64,000 bases of DNA. It comes from Robbsia sp. KACC 23696 (lineage in GTDB: Bacteria; Pseudomonadota; Gammaproteobacteria; Burkholderiales; Burkholderiaceae). The position numbers and the translations under genes were made by a program. Positions 25,662 to 33,023 of this stretch are shown in pieces. The first letter of the stretch is position 1. Each line of letters opens with the position of its first letter. The notes under the pieces were generated by a model. That model had not been told where the DNA came from and did no database searches. It saw only the letters and a list, made by a program, of their open reading frames with translations. The stretch is taken from contig NZ_CP156628.1 of assembly GCF_039852015.1 (NCBI RefSeq), forward strand, positions 1,156,226-1,220,225, given 5' to 3'.

Positions 25662-27506
25662 TTAAGCGGTGGCTACTGCGTCGGCATGAACAATCACACC
25701 TTCTTGGATCCAGTACCCGCTGATTTGCAGCCATTGGCTGCGGTCCGGTTCGTTCAGTACGGCGGGCACGGCTTTGAGGGTTCCGCAGAGAATCGCGCAC
25801 TCGATATCGTTGAATTCGGCCAGTTCGTCCAGCCACTCCAGGAGGTCGCCGCGGGATTCGAGATCAAGCACATCGACACGATCGAGCGTCACCATGCCGA
25901 GCTTGGAGAGGTGAGCGATTGCAACGGCGATCATCGCGTCCACACGCCACTTCTCGGATTCCGAGAGGAGGGCGTATGGCCTGTCATCGGAGGTGATGGC
26001 CATATCCTTTTCGATCGTGACCGGCAGGAAGCCGCTCGACTTCGAATAGGCGCTCAGATGGGCGTTGATCGGCTTCAATGCCTGCTCGAGCATCTTTCCC
26101 GGAATGCCGTCCGGAGCGAGCTGTTCGGCGATGAGCAGCCACGCCGCAACGTCGCTATGGTGCTTTGCGGCATCCTTCGTCTTCTGGTCAGCGACGTCCG
26201 CCTTGACCTTGTCCTGGTTCAGCGCATTCAGTGTTGTGAGCAGCTCGGTACGCTGACGGCGCGCCGCCTCCAGCGACTTCTCGATCGCATCGACCTCGTC
26301 TTGGGTAATCTTCTCGACGTCGCCTTGCAGTTCAAGCGCGGCGACAGCGGCTTCAGCGGAAGCGAGATCGCGCTTCGAATTGGCTACTGCGCGTTGCATC
26401 AGGTCGCGGGCCGAAGTCAGTTCGGGCAATTGCTCGCGCGCCTGGTTGTCGCCGGCGGCGCCCGGCTGGCCGTATTGCTTAACGTAGGCGAGGTATGCCT
26501 CGTCGGCCTGGCCGACGCCATCGATATCGTTCCACTCGGTAACGTCGCCTTCGGCGCCTAGGCCAGTGACGCCATCCGAATTGTTGGACAGCGCGATGAA
26601 GGTGAGCAGGCCAGCGGCGAGGTCGTGCACGAGACCCACGCGCGGGGCGGCACCGGCGCGCTGCGTGGCGTCCATCAGTGCAGACTCGGCCTTCGCCAAG
26701 TGCTGCTCGTCGGTTTCCAGCTTCGCGCGGCACCGCACGACGTGTGCTGCGGCCTCGGCGCCACCGGACGATTGCGCCTGCCATTTGGAGTACGCGGCCG
26801 CTTTCTGCTCGGCGACGCCGAGTTCCTTGTTGCGCTCACCGATGCGTTCGTCGCAGCTGGCCAGATCCACCTTGGTCGCGTCCAGCTTACGCGCGTCGAA
26901 CAGCGGCGCATCCGCTTCCCAGCCTTCGGCCTTCTTCTCGCCGTACGTCTCGCCGGTCACCGTGCGCCACGACGTTTTCGATTCCTTCGCGCGTTCCTTG
27001 GCGTAGTCGCAAGCGGCCGGAAATCCCGAGCGGAGCAGGGGAACCACGCCCTCGATCAGCTTTTCGTCGGCACCGGCATCCAGCAGCTGCTTGCGGACGC
27101 CGTCGGCCGTGCCAGACAGCCCGGTCAGGTTGAACAGGAACGTGCGGCGCGTCGCGGCGTCGGACCGCGAAAACGTCGATGCGTCGAGCACATAGGGCAG
27201 CGCGTCCATGTTGATCGCCAAGCCTTCCCACTTCGTATCGGACGGCGTGATCACGAGCGATGCATAGCCATGGTCCGTGCCGAGCGCGACGCTTGCGCGC
27301 TTTTCGCCGTCAGCGATGAGCGCGCCGTGCGTCTTTTTTGTGGTGACACGTTCGACATCGCCCGTTAGCGCCGCGCGCACCGCTTCCTGCAGGCTGCTCT
27401 TGCCGGCGCCGTTGAGGCCGGCGAAGAGAGCGATCGGCGTCTCGAGGGTGAGATTGATGTCACGCGCGCCGACGAAATTCTTGATGCGAATGTGCTGGAT
27501 TTTCAT
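25662..27506 (-). CDS. SbcC/RecF-like AAA ATPase
   Basis: A 614-aa ABC-type ATPase of the RecF/SbcC/Rad50 type. It opens with MKIQHIRIKNFVGARDINL and Walker A AGLNGAGKSS (29-38). Coiled-coil segments fill about 230-480 and the C-terminal half contains LSESEKWRVDAMIAVAIAHL (signature-like) and MVTLDRVDVLD as Walker B. Phage members act with exonucleases in recombination. No SbcD-like partner gene is seen next to it. Confidence 0.85.
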   Translation of the reverse strand: MKIQHIRIKNFVGARDINLTLETPIALFAGLNGAGKSSLQEAVRAALTGDVERVTTKKTHGALIADGEKRASVALGTDHGYASLVITPSDTKWEGLAINMDALPYVLDASTFSRSDAATRRTFLFNLTGLSGTADGVRKQLLDAGADEKLIEGVVPLLRSGFPAACDYAKERAKESKTSWRTVTGETYGEKKAEGWEADAPLFDARKLDATKVDLASCDERIGERNKELGVAEQKAAAYSKWQAQSSGGAEAAAHVVRCRAKLETDEQHLAKAESALMDATQRAGAAPRVGLVHDLAAGLLTFIALSNNSDGVTGLGAEGDVTEWNDIDGVGQADEAYLAYVKQYGQPGAAGDNQAREQLPELTSARDLMQRAVANSKRDLASAEAAVAALELQGDVEKITQDEVDAIEKSLEAARRQRTELLTTLNALNQDKVKADVADQKTKDAAKHHSDVAAWLLIAEQLAPDGIPGKMLEQALKPINAHLSAYSKSSGFLPVTIEKDMAITSDDRPYALLSESEKWRVDAMIAVAIAHLSKLGMVTLDRVDVLDLESRGDLLEWLDELAEFNDIECAILCGTLKAVPAVLNEPDRSQWLQISGYWIQEGVIVHADAVATA

Positions 27507-27598
27507 GGCTTGGCTTATGTGGTGGGCACCGAACGACTGGTAGATTCACGCGCCGCAGCGCTTCATACCTGGGTGAGTCGGGGCGCCCGTTGAACTGG

Positions 27599-28207
27599 TT
27601 ACTCGACGAGGTCCATCTGGCGTTTCTTGCGAGTACGCTTCGGCTTCTCCGGCTCGGACGGTGCGTATCCGTCGTTGCTGTCGCCGCCGTTGTAGGATGC
27701 GTCGTCCGGATCCTCGGGATCGTCGCCGCCGTCCGGATCGAGCGTCACGTAGACTTCTTCGCCGAGGAACGTCGCCAGGTGGGCGACTTGTTCTTCGGTC
27801 GGGTGGGTCTGAACCCGATATCCGACGACACACGTGCCGCCTTCTTTGGGTTCGATCTCGAATTTGCCGATCTTCGCGAGACCAAAGACGGTGTCGTTCC
27901 GGTCGTCAATGCCGTGGTGCACGACGTAGCGCGCCTGCGGATATTCGACTTCCCACTTCACCTTTTTGATCTGCGGATTCTTGATCTGCGTCAGGTGATC
28001 GGGCATATCGACGACTTCGTAGTTCCGACTGGAGTCGTCGCGCTGATACAGCGACGCCTTCAGCGTCGGCGAGAATTCAGCTAGTTCGTCGTTGCTGATC
28101 TCGACGGTGAACTTCAGGTCGCAGGCCAGGACGAGCTCGTCGCCGTGGTTTTCCTTACGAGCGTTGAAGCCAGCCATTTTTGCGCGACGACGTTGCAGTG
28201 AGAACAT
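27599..28207 (-). CDS. Conserved phage protein of the recombination block
   Basis: A 202-aa protein with a good GGAGGA seven bases before the ATG. The body is beta-rich (ELVLACDLKFTVEISNDELA, KVKWEVEYPQARYVVHHGID). A very acidic stretch (DPDGGDDPEDPDD) and a basic tail (PKRTRKKRQ) follow. Its place between the RecT-type gene and the SbcC-like ATPase suggests a DNA-metabolism accessory role (inference). Confidence 0.7.
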   Translation of the reverse strand: MFSLQRRRAKMAGFNARKENHGDELVLACDLKFTVEISNDELAEFSPTLKASLYQRDDSSRNYEVVDMPDHLTQIKNPQIKKVKWEVEYPQARYVVHHGIDDRNDTVFGLAKIGKFEIEPKEGGTCVVGYRVQTHPTEEQVAHLATFLGEEVYVTLDPDGGDDPEDPDDASYNGGDSNDGYAPSEPEKPKRTRKKRQMDLVE

Positions 28208-28237
28208 GCGTAGATCCTCCGGAGAAGTGGGTGACGG

Positions 28238-29461
28238 TTACTCGACGGCGGGGCGGTTGCCGCGGGCGCGCTGTGGTCGTTCCTGCTGCTTGGTGGCAGT
28301 TTCGATGTCGAACTTTCGATCGTTTGCGATGCCATAAAGGGCGTCTTGATCGTCGGGGCCAAAGGCGCCGATGAAGGGAGCGATCACATCCAGCTCAGCG
28401 ACGCTCTTGGCTTTTTCAAGCGCATTCGCGATCTCGTCGTAGCTCGAATCTGCAGTGATTGCGGGACCGGCCGATGTCGGAGCCTGCGCCGGAATGCCAC
28501 CCGCCTGGGCTTGCGCCTCTCCACTGGGGGTATCCGTTTGCGACTGCGGTGCCTGCGTCTCGTCCGCCGGCGCTGCCTGGTGCTCGACGTCGGTCGCATC
28601 AGCTGGTCGACGGGTGGAGCGTGCACGCGCGCCGGCAGCGACCGGTTCGCGCAGCCGATCAATGTCAACGGCAAGGGACCCGTCGGGCAGCGTCTCCGCG
28701 TCGATGGTGTCGTGCAGCTCTTCGCTCGTGCGACCCATGCCCATGACGACGTCCGGTGCGTGGATGTTCCCGAAGAAGGAACCAGCGCGGTATGTCAGCA
28801 TCAAGTCCTTCATGGACGTCTGCCACTTGCTGCCCGGCTTGCTGTACCAGCCTTCCTCGACTGCCATCAGCATGCTTACCGGTGGACCCTCGACAATTTC
28901 AGATGTGGCGCGGCCGCGTTCCATGACATAGGCCCACGCGACGCATTCGATATCGTTGATGTCGATTTCTTTCTCGATCATGTCGTACTTGCGGTTCTGC
29001 TTGTTCCACTGCCCCTTTTCCTTGTACTTTGCCTTGATGCGGCCTTTGTGCGTCATCCGGAAACGCAAGGGAGAGAACCGCCCAGACGCATTGATCGCGG
29101 CGATCTTGTACTGCGCGGACCAGGTCAGGCGACCCTCGATCACATGGGCGTTTTGCATCACGGCCGTGATCGACATGCGGACAGCCATCGCGGTCTCGAT
29201 CGCAACGAGGCAGTTGCCCATTGCAGCCGGATTCTCGACCTCCACGTCTTCGTAGTTGTCGCCTACCTTCTGGCGTTTGGTGATGACCGAGCGGAAAGGC
29301 ATCGGCACCGCATTGGACGTCATGTAAGCGCGGGCCAGGCGCTGCGCCAGTTCGAAGCCGGCAGCGCTGAACATGTTGATCGTTAGATCCGATGCGCTGG
29401 ATCCGCGCGCCGGCGGCTGAGCGACGTCTTGCAGGGTGCGAGTTTGAGCGGGTGCGTTCAT
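28238..29461 (-). CDS. RecT-family single-strand annealing protein
   Basis: A 407-aa RecT-like recombinase. The core has PAAMGNCLVAIETAMAVRM, MQNAHVIEGRLTWSAQYKIA and INASGRFSPLRFRM, a combination seen in phage RecT-type annealing proteins. The C-terminal third (about 270-370) is a Gln/Ala/Pro-rich linker ending in a short conserved helical part. The gene follows a PD-(D/E)XK nuclease by 3 bp, the standard exonuclease-annealase pair. Confidence 0.8.
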   Translation of the reverse strand: MNAPAQTRTLQDVAQPPARGSSASDLTINMFSAAGFELAQRLARAYMTSNAVPMPFRSVITKRQKVGDNYEDVEVENPAAMGNCLVAIETAMAVRMSITAVMQNAHVIEGRLTWSAQYKIAAINASGRFSPLRFRMTHKGRIKAKYKEKGQWNKQNRKYDMIEKEIDINDIECVAWAYVMERGRATSEIVEGPPVSMLMAVEEGWYSKPGSKWQTSMKDLMLTYRAGSFFGNIHAPDVVMGMGRTSEELHDTIDAETLPDGSLAVDIDRLREPVAAGARARSTRRPADATDVEHQAAPADETQAPQSQTDTPSGEAQAQAGGIPAQAPTSAGPAITADSSYDEIANALEKAKSVAELDVIAPFIGAFGPDDQDALYGIANDRKFDIETATKQQERPQRARGNRPAVE

Positions 29462-29464
29462 GAC

Positions 29465-30265
29465 TTATGAATGAAAGAGACACGTGGACCAGCGAGCGCA
29501 GTACTTGGGGCTGCACAGCGGACTGGACGGATTTGGCGGGAACATCCCGGCACGAAACATCTCGGCTGCGTACTGAATCAGGCCGCGCTGCTCGCCGTCG
29601 CCGAGCATCACCGTGCGTGCGTCGAAGACGTGGCTGACGCCTACCGGCGCCGCCGCCGTCGTGCCAAGTCCGATGATTTGCGAGCCGACCGTCGGCTCCT
29701 TGGCCGTGTTCTCGTACATCAACTGGTAGGTGCCGAGCTGCGGCGCGCGGGCCTTCGTGCTCACGCCATCTTTGTTGACCACAGCGCGGCCGGTCTTGAC
29801 GTCCGGAATCACGACGCCATCGTCGGTCGCGGCAACGCGCGCCCGGTCCATCGTCCCCGTAAGCGTTACCGTCGTGCCGCCGCCGCAGTCGATGACCAAC
29901 GGTTCGAGCGCCATTTCCACGGCGATGAAATCGAACTGAGGCGCGATCGTCGTGCAATACCGTGACACCAGCGTCAGGCCGATGCGTTCGGCTTCCTGCA
30001 ACTTCAAGTCGTCTTGCTTGTAGTCGACGTCGTATTCCGGGGTGCGCAGCGACTCCACGAAAGCGTCGGCCGCGTCGTCCGGGAGAATCGGCGCCTGTTG
30101 CAAGCGCGCCTGATCGAATGCAGCGGTGCCAGCGTGGACGGCCGTGCCTAGCAGCGCACGCAGACCAGCCGCTTTGCGGTGCTTGAGCAGGTGTTCCCAT
30201 TCGAACTTGTGCGCGCAGTCGAAAAAGCCGCCCCATGCCGACGCGCGGATCGTGATGTTGCTCAT
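29465..30265 (-). CDS. PD-(D/E)XK exonuclease (Cas4/AddB-like)
   Basis: A 266-aa nuclease. GTAVHAG (about 41-47) carries the family His, TGTMDRAR has Asp140 and IPDVKTGR has Asp155 and Lys157. Cysteines at the N-terminus (Cys17) and three near the C-terminus (PLCSPKYCARWSTC) could hold an iron-sulfur cluster, as in AddB/Cas4 types. The likely 5'-3' resecting partner of the RecT-type protein. Start overlaps the preceding stop as TAATG. Confidence 0.85.
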   Translation of the reverse strand: MSNITIRASAWGGFFDCAHKFEWEHLLKHRKAAGLRALLGTAVHAGTAAFDQARLQQAPILPDDAADAFVESLRTPEYDVDYKQDDLKLQEAERIGLTLVSRYCTTIAPQFDFIAVEMALEPLVIDCGGGTTVTLTGTMDRARVAATDDGVVIPDVKTGRAVVNKDGVSTKARAPQLGTYQLMYENTAKEPTVGSQIIGLGTTAAAPVGVSHVFDARTVMLGDGEQRGLIQYAAEMFRAGMFPPNPSSPLCSPKYCARWSTCLFHS

Positions 30266-30456
30266 TACGCATCTCCTTGCTGAGACGCACGGTGGATAGC
30301 AGCGTCAGCCGCGGCGCGCTCCATCAGTACCGGGATGCCCAGGCCGAGGATCGTGCCGATCGCGCCGATGGCGATGCCGATCAGGACGGCGGCGGCTACG
30401 GTCGTGCGACTGGCGCGCGCGGCGCGGCCCGTTGAACGAGATGGAATGGCGCTCAT
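30265..30456 (-). CDS. Small membrane protein
   Basis: A 63-aa protein with a basic N-terminus and one strong membrane segment (VAAAVLIGIAIGAIGTILGL). ATGA overlap at the start and TAATG at the end tie it to the operon. Function unknown. Confidence 0.65.
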   Translation of the reverse strand: MSAIPSRSTGRAARASRTTVAAAVLIGIAIGAIGTILGLGIPVLMERAAADAAIHRASQQGDA

Positions 30457-30923
30457 GCCGTCACCGCCTTGCGTGCCTCGACCGCCGCGACCACGCGCTC
30501 ACACATCGCAACGTCGAACCACGCCACATGGCAATGCCCAACCGGCGTGATGCCCAGCGCGCCGGCCAACCACGCATATGCGTCGTCCTGCGTCATTTCG
30601 CCGGACTCCCACAGCGGCGCGAAAGCACCCTTGGCCCGCTTGCGCGCAGCGCGCGTCGCCTTATTCGCGAGCGTGCCCAGCGGAATATCGGTGCGCGGAT
30701 GAATGCCGACGTAGCTGTCGCAAGTCCGGTTCGCGCACAGATACGCGTACGGCCAGCGGCCATACGGCTTGCCGTAGATCGCGCGGTTCTCCACCAGTTC
30801 GACGCGGCCGCTGCAGTTCGGGCACTTGGCCGGTACCGGCAGCGGATCCTTTACACGGGCGATCGCCTTTGGGCACGGATTGCTCGGCGTGATCTTCGGG
30901 CGCTTGGATTGGCTCGGGCGCAT
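30453..30923 (-). CDS. DUF3268-family zinc-finger phage protein
   Basis: A 156-aa protein of a recognisable phage family. CPNCSGRVELVENRAIYGK with CANRTCDSYVGIH gives a CxxC...CxxxxC zinc site. The conserved tail PLGTLANKATRAARKRAKGA then FAPLWESG follows. ATG at 30923 in TGATG overlaps the upstream stop. The role is unknown. Confidence 0.82.
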   Translation of the reverse strand: MRPSQSKRPKITPSNPCPKAIARVKDPLPVPAKCPNCSGRVELVENRAIYGKPYGRWPYAYLCANRTCDSYVGIHPRTDIPLGTLANKATRAARKRAKGAFAPLWESGEMTQDDAYAWLAGALGITPVGHCHVAWFDVAMCERVVAAVEARKAVTA

Positions 30924-31159
30924 CACTGGAGGCTCCCGACCGACACGTATGCGAACGCTCCGCGAACCTTGCGCGGCAGGTAGAAGCGCCCGATTTGCAC
31001 GCGCGGCGTCTTGCCGTCGGCGTAGCGGCGGGCCTTCACGAGCTCGGCGCGGTTGCGGCAGACCGTGTGATGCATCTCAGCAGCGATGCGCTCGGCGGGC
31101 GGCAGCTTCACGCTGGTGACGACGTGGCGTAGGTCCATATTTCTCGACGGTGTTTGCAT
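30923..31159 (-). CDS. Small basic phage protein
   Basis: A 78-aa protein starting MQTPSRNMDLRHVVTSVKL with TGAGGAG upstream, which excludes the longer frame to 31213. Basic and possibly DNA-binding (KARRYADGKTPRVQIGRFYL). Function unknown. Confidence 0.65.
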   Translation of the reverse strand: MQTPSRNMDLRHVVTSVKLPPAERIAAEMHHTVCRNRAELVKARRYADGKTPRVQIGRFYLPRKVRGAFAYVSVGSLQ

Positions 31160-31169
31160 GGCGTACTCC

Positions 31170-31256
31170 TCAGATGAAAAGGGCGATGAGTCCGACGAAA
31201 ACGGTGGAGGCACTCCCGCACATCGTCTGGAAAAGAAGGAAATCGACGCGATCCAT
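31170..31256 (-). CDS. 28-residue membrane peptide (small ORF)
   Basis: An ATG at 31256 opens 28 codons (MDRVDFLLFQTMCGSASTVF, then VGLIALFI), predicted to be a single membrane helix. The stop TGA overlaps the ribosome binding site of the next gene (TGAGGAG) and the start lies 5 bp after the upstream stop. The tight fit in the operon supports translation, although no clear ribosome binding site is seen. Confidence 0.45.
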   Translation of the reverse strand: MDRVDFLLFQTMCGSASTVFVGLIALFI

Positions 31257-31261
31257 GGCGC

Positions 31262-31552
31262 TCAGTGGTCGCTCGCAAAATCGGAGTCGGGAACGATCAC
31301 CACATCGCCAAGGATTTGGTGTGTGGTGCCGGGAGCGCAGACCTCGTGATAGAGACGCGTCGCTTCTTTGTTCGCCGGCAGACCCTTGCTGATGCCGAGG
31401 TCGTCGAGAAGCATTACGTGCTTGCGGTCGCGAAGCATGACGCTATCGAGCGGGCCGGCACCGATCAGGCGCTCAACCTCTGCGATGCTCACCGGGCCTG
31501 GCAGCGCACTTTCTTCGCCGGACGCCCTGATCAACTTGCGGATGGGTTCCAT
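31262..31552 (-). CDS. DUF3846-like phage protein
   Basis: A 96-aa protein (MEPIRKLIRASGEESALPGP). The opening and the segments LDSVMLRDRKHVMLLDD, then TTHQILGDVVIVPDSDF match the DUF3846-type phage and plasmid family, which is functionally unassigned. An upstream extension to 31660 runs into the previous gene and is not needed. Confidence 0.7.
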   Translation of the reverse strand: MEPIRKLIRASGEESALPGPVSIAEVERLIGAGPLDSVMLRDRKHVMLLDDLGISKGLPANKEATRLYHEVCAPGTTHQILGDVVIVPDSDFASDH

Positions 31553-31559
31553 GGCCTGA

Positions 31560-31745
31560 TCACCAGCTGCGAGTTGCGAGCTTGTGCGCTTGCTTCGCGC
31601 CAAAGTGCGGCACGTACTTGCTCCGCGACCTAGCGACCGGATGCGTCGCGATCTGGACACGGCCGCCTCGGAAATTGACGACGGTGAAGTCTTCGCGCTT
31701 CGCCAGGATCTCGGCGCGAGTGCGCTTTTGGTGTTTCTGTCCCAT
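31560..31745 (-). CDS. First gene of the leftward early operon, small basic protein
   Basis: A 61-aa very basic protein (MGQKHQKRTRAEILAKREDF) with GAGAGG five to ten bases before the ATG. It is the first gene after the leftward control region, the position of early regulators such as antiterminators in lambdoid phages, but no arginine-rich N-like signature is certain. Function unknown. Confidence 0.62.
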   Translation of the reverse strand: MGQKHQKRTRAEILAKREDFTVVNFRGGRVQIATHPVARSRSKYVPHFGAKQAHKLATRSW

Positions 31746-31793
31746 CTCGACCTCTCATCGCTGCGACGCGGGATTGCGTCTGCGTTGAGAGGA

Positions 31794-31811
31794 TATTAGT
31801 AAACGCTAAAC
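31794..31811. promoter_or_regulatory. Candidate left operator 1
   Basis: TATTAGT-AAAC-GCTAAAC fits the pattern GTTTAGT-N4-ACTAAAC seen perfectly at 32718 with three changes. It lies 49 bp upstream of the first leftward early gene. Confidence 0.5.
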
Positions 31812-31816
31812 GATAA

Positions 31817-31834
31817 GTAAAGTGAAAACTAAAC
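31817..31834. promoter_or_regulatory. Candidate left operator 2
   Basis: GTAAAGT-GAAA-ACTAAAC matches 12 of 14 arm positions of the GTTTAGT-N4-ACTAAAC pattern. With the site at 31794 it forms a two-site operator for the leftward promoter. Confidence 0.55.
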
Positions 31835-32020
31835 TTTTGTTTGTTTTGGTACGTTCCCAGTTGCCTTCGGCTTCGGGACGGCTGAGGGGTCTTTTTTACT
31901 TAAGCGGTATTTTTTTCTTATTGCTGACGCAGCAAGTAAACCACTGGAAGAACTTTCTTCGGTCTGGTACTGTATGTCTATACAGTATCTTGAAGACGCC
32001 GATCTTCTCCGGGAGGGAGC
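31835..32020. promoter_or_regulatory. Low-GC control region upstream of the SOS-box gene
   Basis: No gene seen. T-rich runs (CTTTTTTAC, ATTTTTTTC) lie at about 31889-31918. The LexA-type box at 31968-31987 and the ribosome binding site GGGAGGGAG at 32009-32017 serve the gene at 32021. Confidence 0.5.
31968..31987. promoter_or_regulatory. LexA/SOS-box-like operator
   Basis: TACTGTATGTCTATACAGTA is a perfect dyad (8-bp arms, 4-bp centre) and contains CTGT-N8-ACAG, the LexA consensus of gamma- and betaproteobacteria. It lies 33 bp upstream of the ATG at 32021. Confidence 0.8.
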
Positions 32021-32362
32021 ATGGCGCGTGACATCACCACAACATCAGGGCTACGGTTCCGACCAGGCGACATGGCGCGCATAGTCCATTCGCGTGATTC
32101 CACGCTTATTGGCGAAACCGTGGTGATTGAAGAATGGTGCGGGGAGTTCAGCCGATGGGGCGTCTGCCTAATGTCAGGCGCAATGCAAGGCGTGTCACTG
32201 CGGACCGGGAAGAAGATAACGACCAGTCGATACGCCTTTCGTGATTCGTCGCTTGTCCCACTCGCTGATGCAATGACTGGAACATCATCACAGACTGCTG
32301 CTAATCGCCTGCAGCCCGGTCCGTCGATGCCGGTGGACTCATGTGGCGCAGAAGCGTGCTGA
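32021..32362 (+). CDS. SOS-box-controlled 113-aa protein, candidate antirepressor
   Basis: A protein of 113 aa starting MARDITTTSGLRFRPGDMAR, with a strong GGGAGGGAG before the ATG and a LexA box just upstream. The first about 80 residues look beta-rich and SH3-like (RFRPGDMARIV, GETVVIEEWCGE, WGVCLMSG); the tail is probably disordered. No family recognised. It runs convergently into the repressor gene and overlaps its 3' end by 62 bp. Position and predicted SOS control make an antirepressor role plausible, by analogy with Tum of phage 186 (inference). The long overlap also allows antisense interference. Confidence 0.68.
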   Translation: MARDITTTSGLRFRPGDMARIVHSRDSTLIGETVVIEEWCGEFSRWGVCLMSGAMQGVSLRTGKKITTSRYAFRDSSLVPLADAMTGTSSQTAANRLQPGPSMPVDSCGAEAC

Positions 32363-32672
32363 TAGCTGAGAACGCTTCCGGCGGGATCCCTACGTGATCC
32401 GCAGCCTTGATTTCTTCGATAAGCTGTTCGGCTTGCCCGCTCAGAATTCGCGCCGGTTCGGCCTTCAGAACCACAGCCTGACCATCATGGAAGTCACCGT
32501 CTAGATAGAGGTGACCCATACCGTAGGCGCGCTCGATGCGGCGCGCTGCCCGCTCCCCAAAGGACGCGGAACCACTGGCGAGTTGAGAAAAGTAACTTTT
32601 CTCTTTCTGAGGGGCCGAGTGCGTCTCGAGCCATTTCCTCAGCCGAGCGCGCCTGAATTCTTGAATTTCCAT
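32301..32672 (-). CDS. Cro/CI-like prophage repressor (short, no peptidase domain)
   Basis: A 123-aa protein. The N-terminal HTH (ARLRKWLETHSAPQKEKSYF, SQLASGSASFGERAARRIER) is followed by a short C-terminal helical part. There is no S24/LexA-type peptidase domain with Ser-Lys dyad, so RecA-stimulated self-cleavage is not expected. Divergent from the Cro-like gene. No ribosome binding site precedes the ATG, and a candidate operator ends 7 bp upstream, which suggests a leaderless or nearly leaderless message. Most likely the lysogeny repressor. Confidence 0.8.
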   Translation of the reverse strand: MEIQEFRRARLRKWLETHSAPQKEKSYFSQLASGSASFGERAARRIERAYGMGHLYLDGDFHDGQAVVLKAEPARILSGQAEQLIEEIKAADHVGIPPEAFSAISTLLRHMSPPASTDRAAGD

Positions 32673-32679
32673 GACGAGA

Positions 32680-32697
32680 GTTTAGTGTCTTCTAAAT
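32680..32697. promoter_or_regulatory. Candidate right operator near the repressor start
   Basis: GTTTAGT-GTCT-TCTAAAT is an imperfect copy (12 of 14 arm positions) of GTTTAGT-N4-ACTAAAC. It ends exactly 7 bp before the repressor start codon. Confidence 0.6.
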
Positions 32698-32717
32698 TAG
32701 TAATCACTTGACCGACG

Positions 32718-32735
32718 GTTTAGTGATGACTAAAC
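32718..32735. promoter_or_regulatory. Perfect right operator near the cro-like start
   Basis: GTTTAGT-GATG-ACTAAAC is a perfect dyad with 7-bp arms. It ends exactly 7 bp before the ATG of the plus-strand Cro-like gene, mirroring the spacing on the repressor side. Confidence 0.7.
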
Positions 32736-32742
32736 TCGGCGC

Positions 32743-33006
32743 ATGGACATCAAAACCTACCTTGCTCAGGGCGGCCGAGGAGCGGCAAGCAAACTTGCTG
32801 CCGCACTTGGTGTGTCGCCCTCCTATCTGTCCCAGATGAGCGGCGGACAAGCTTCGATCTCGCCTGAGCGTTGCGTTGCATTCGAGAGTGCAACGCAGGG
32901 CGCTATCAAACGCCAAGATCTTCGGCCGAACGATTGGCACCTAATCTGGCCCGAGCTCGCCGGACAGGAGCCAGCCGCGGCGCCCGTCGGCGGGGAGGTG
33001 GCGTGA
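32743..33006 (+). CDS. Cro/YdaS-like HTH regulator
   Basis: An 87-aa protein of the YdaS/Cro group: MDIKTYLAQGGRGAASKLAA, LGVSPSYLSQMSGGQASISP, and the typical LRPNDWHLIWPELA ending of the domain. First gene of the rightward early operon and divergent from the repressor, so it is the expected Cro equivalent. No ribosome binding site is visible. Confidence 0.82.
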   Translation: MDIKTYLAQGGRGAASKLAAALGVSPSYLSQMSGGQASISPERCVAFESATQGAIKRQDLRPNDWHLIWPELAGQEPAAAPVGGEVA

Positions 33007-33023
33007 TGGTGATCTCTCCTGAG

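Noticed and set aside
28899..30290. Long minus-strand frame overlapping the nuclease and RecT genes
   Set aside because: Another frame of the same strand shows PD-(D/E)XK and RecT motifs; this one is Arg-rich shadow sequence typical of GC-rich DNA.
31835..31920. Terminator in the T-rich control region
   Set aside because: T-runs are present, but the preceding GC-rich arms pair poorly; no confident stem could be drawn.
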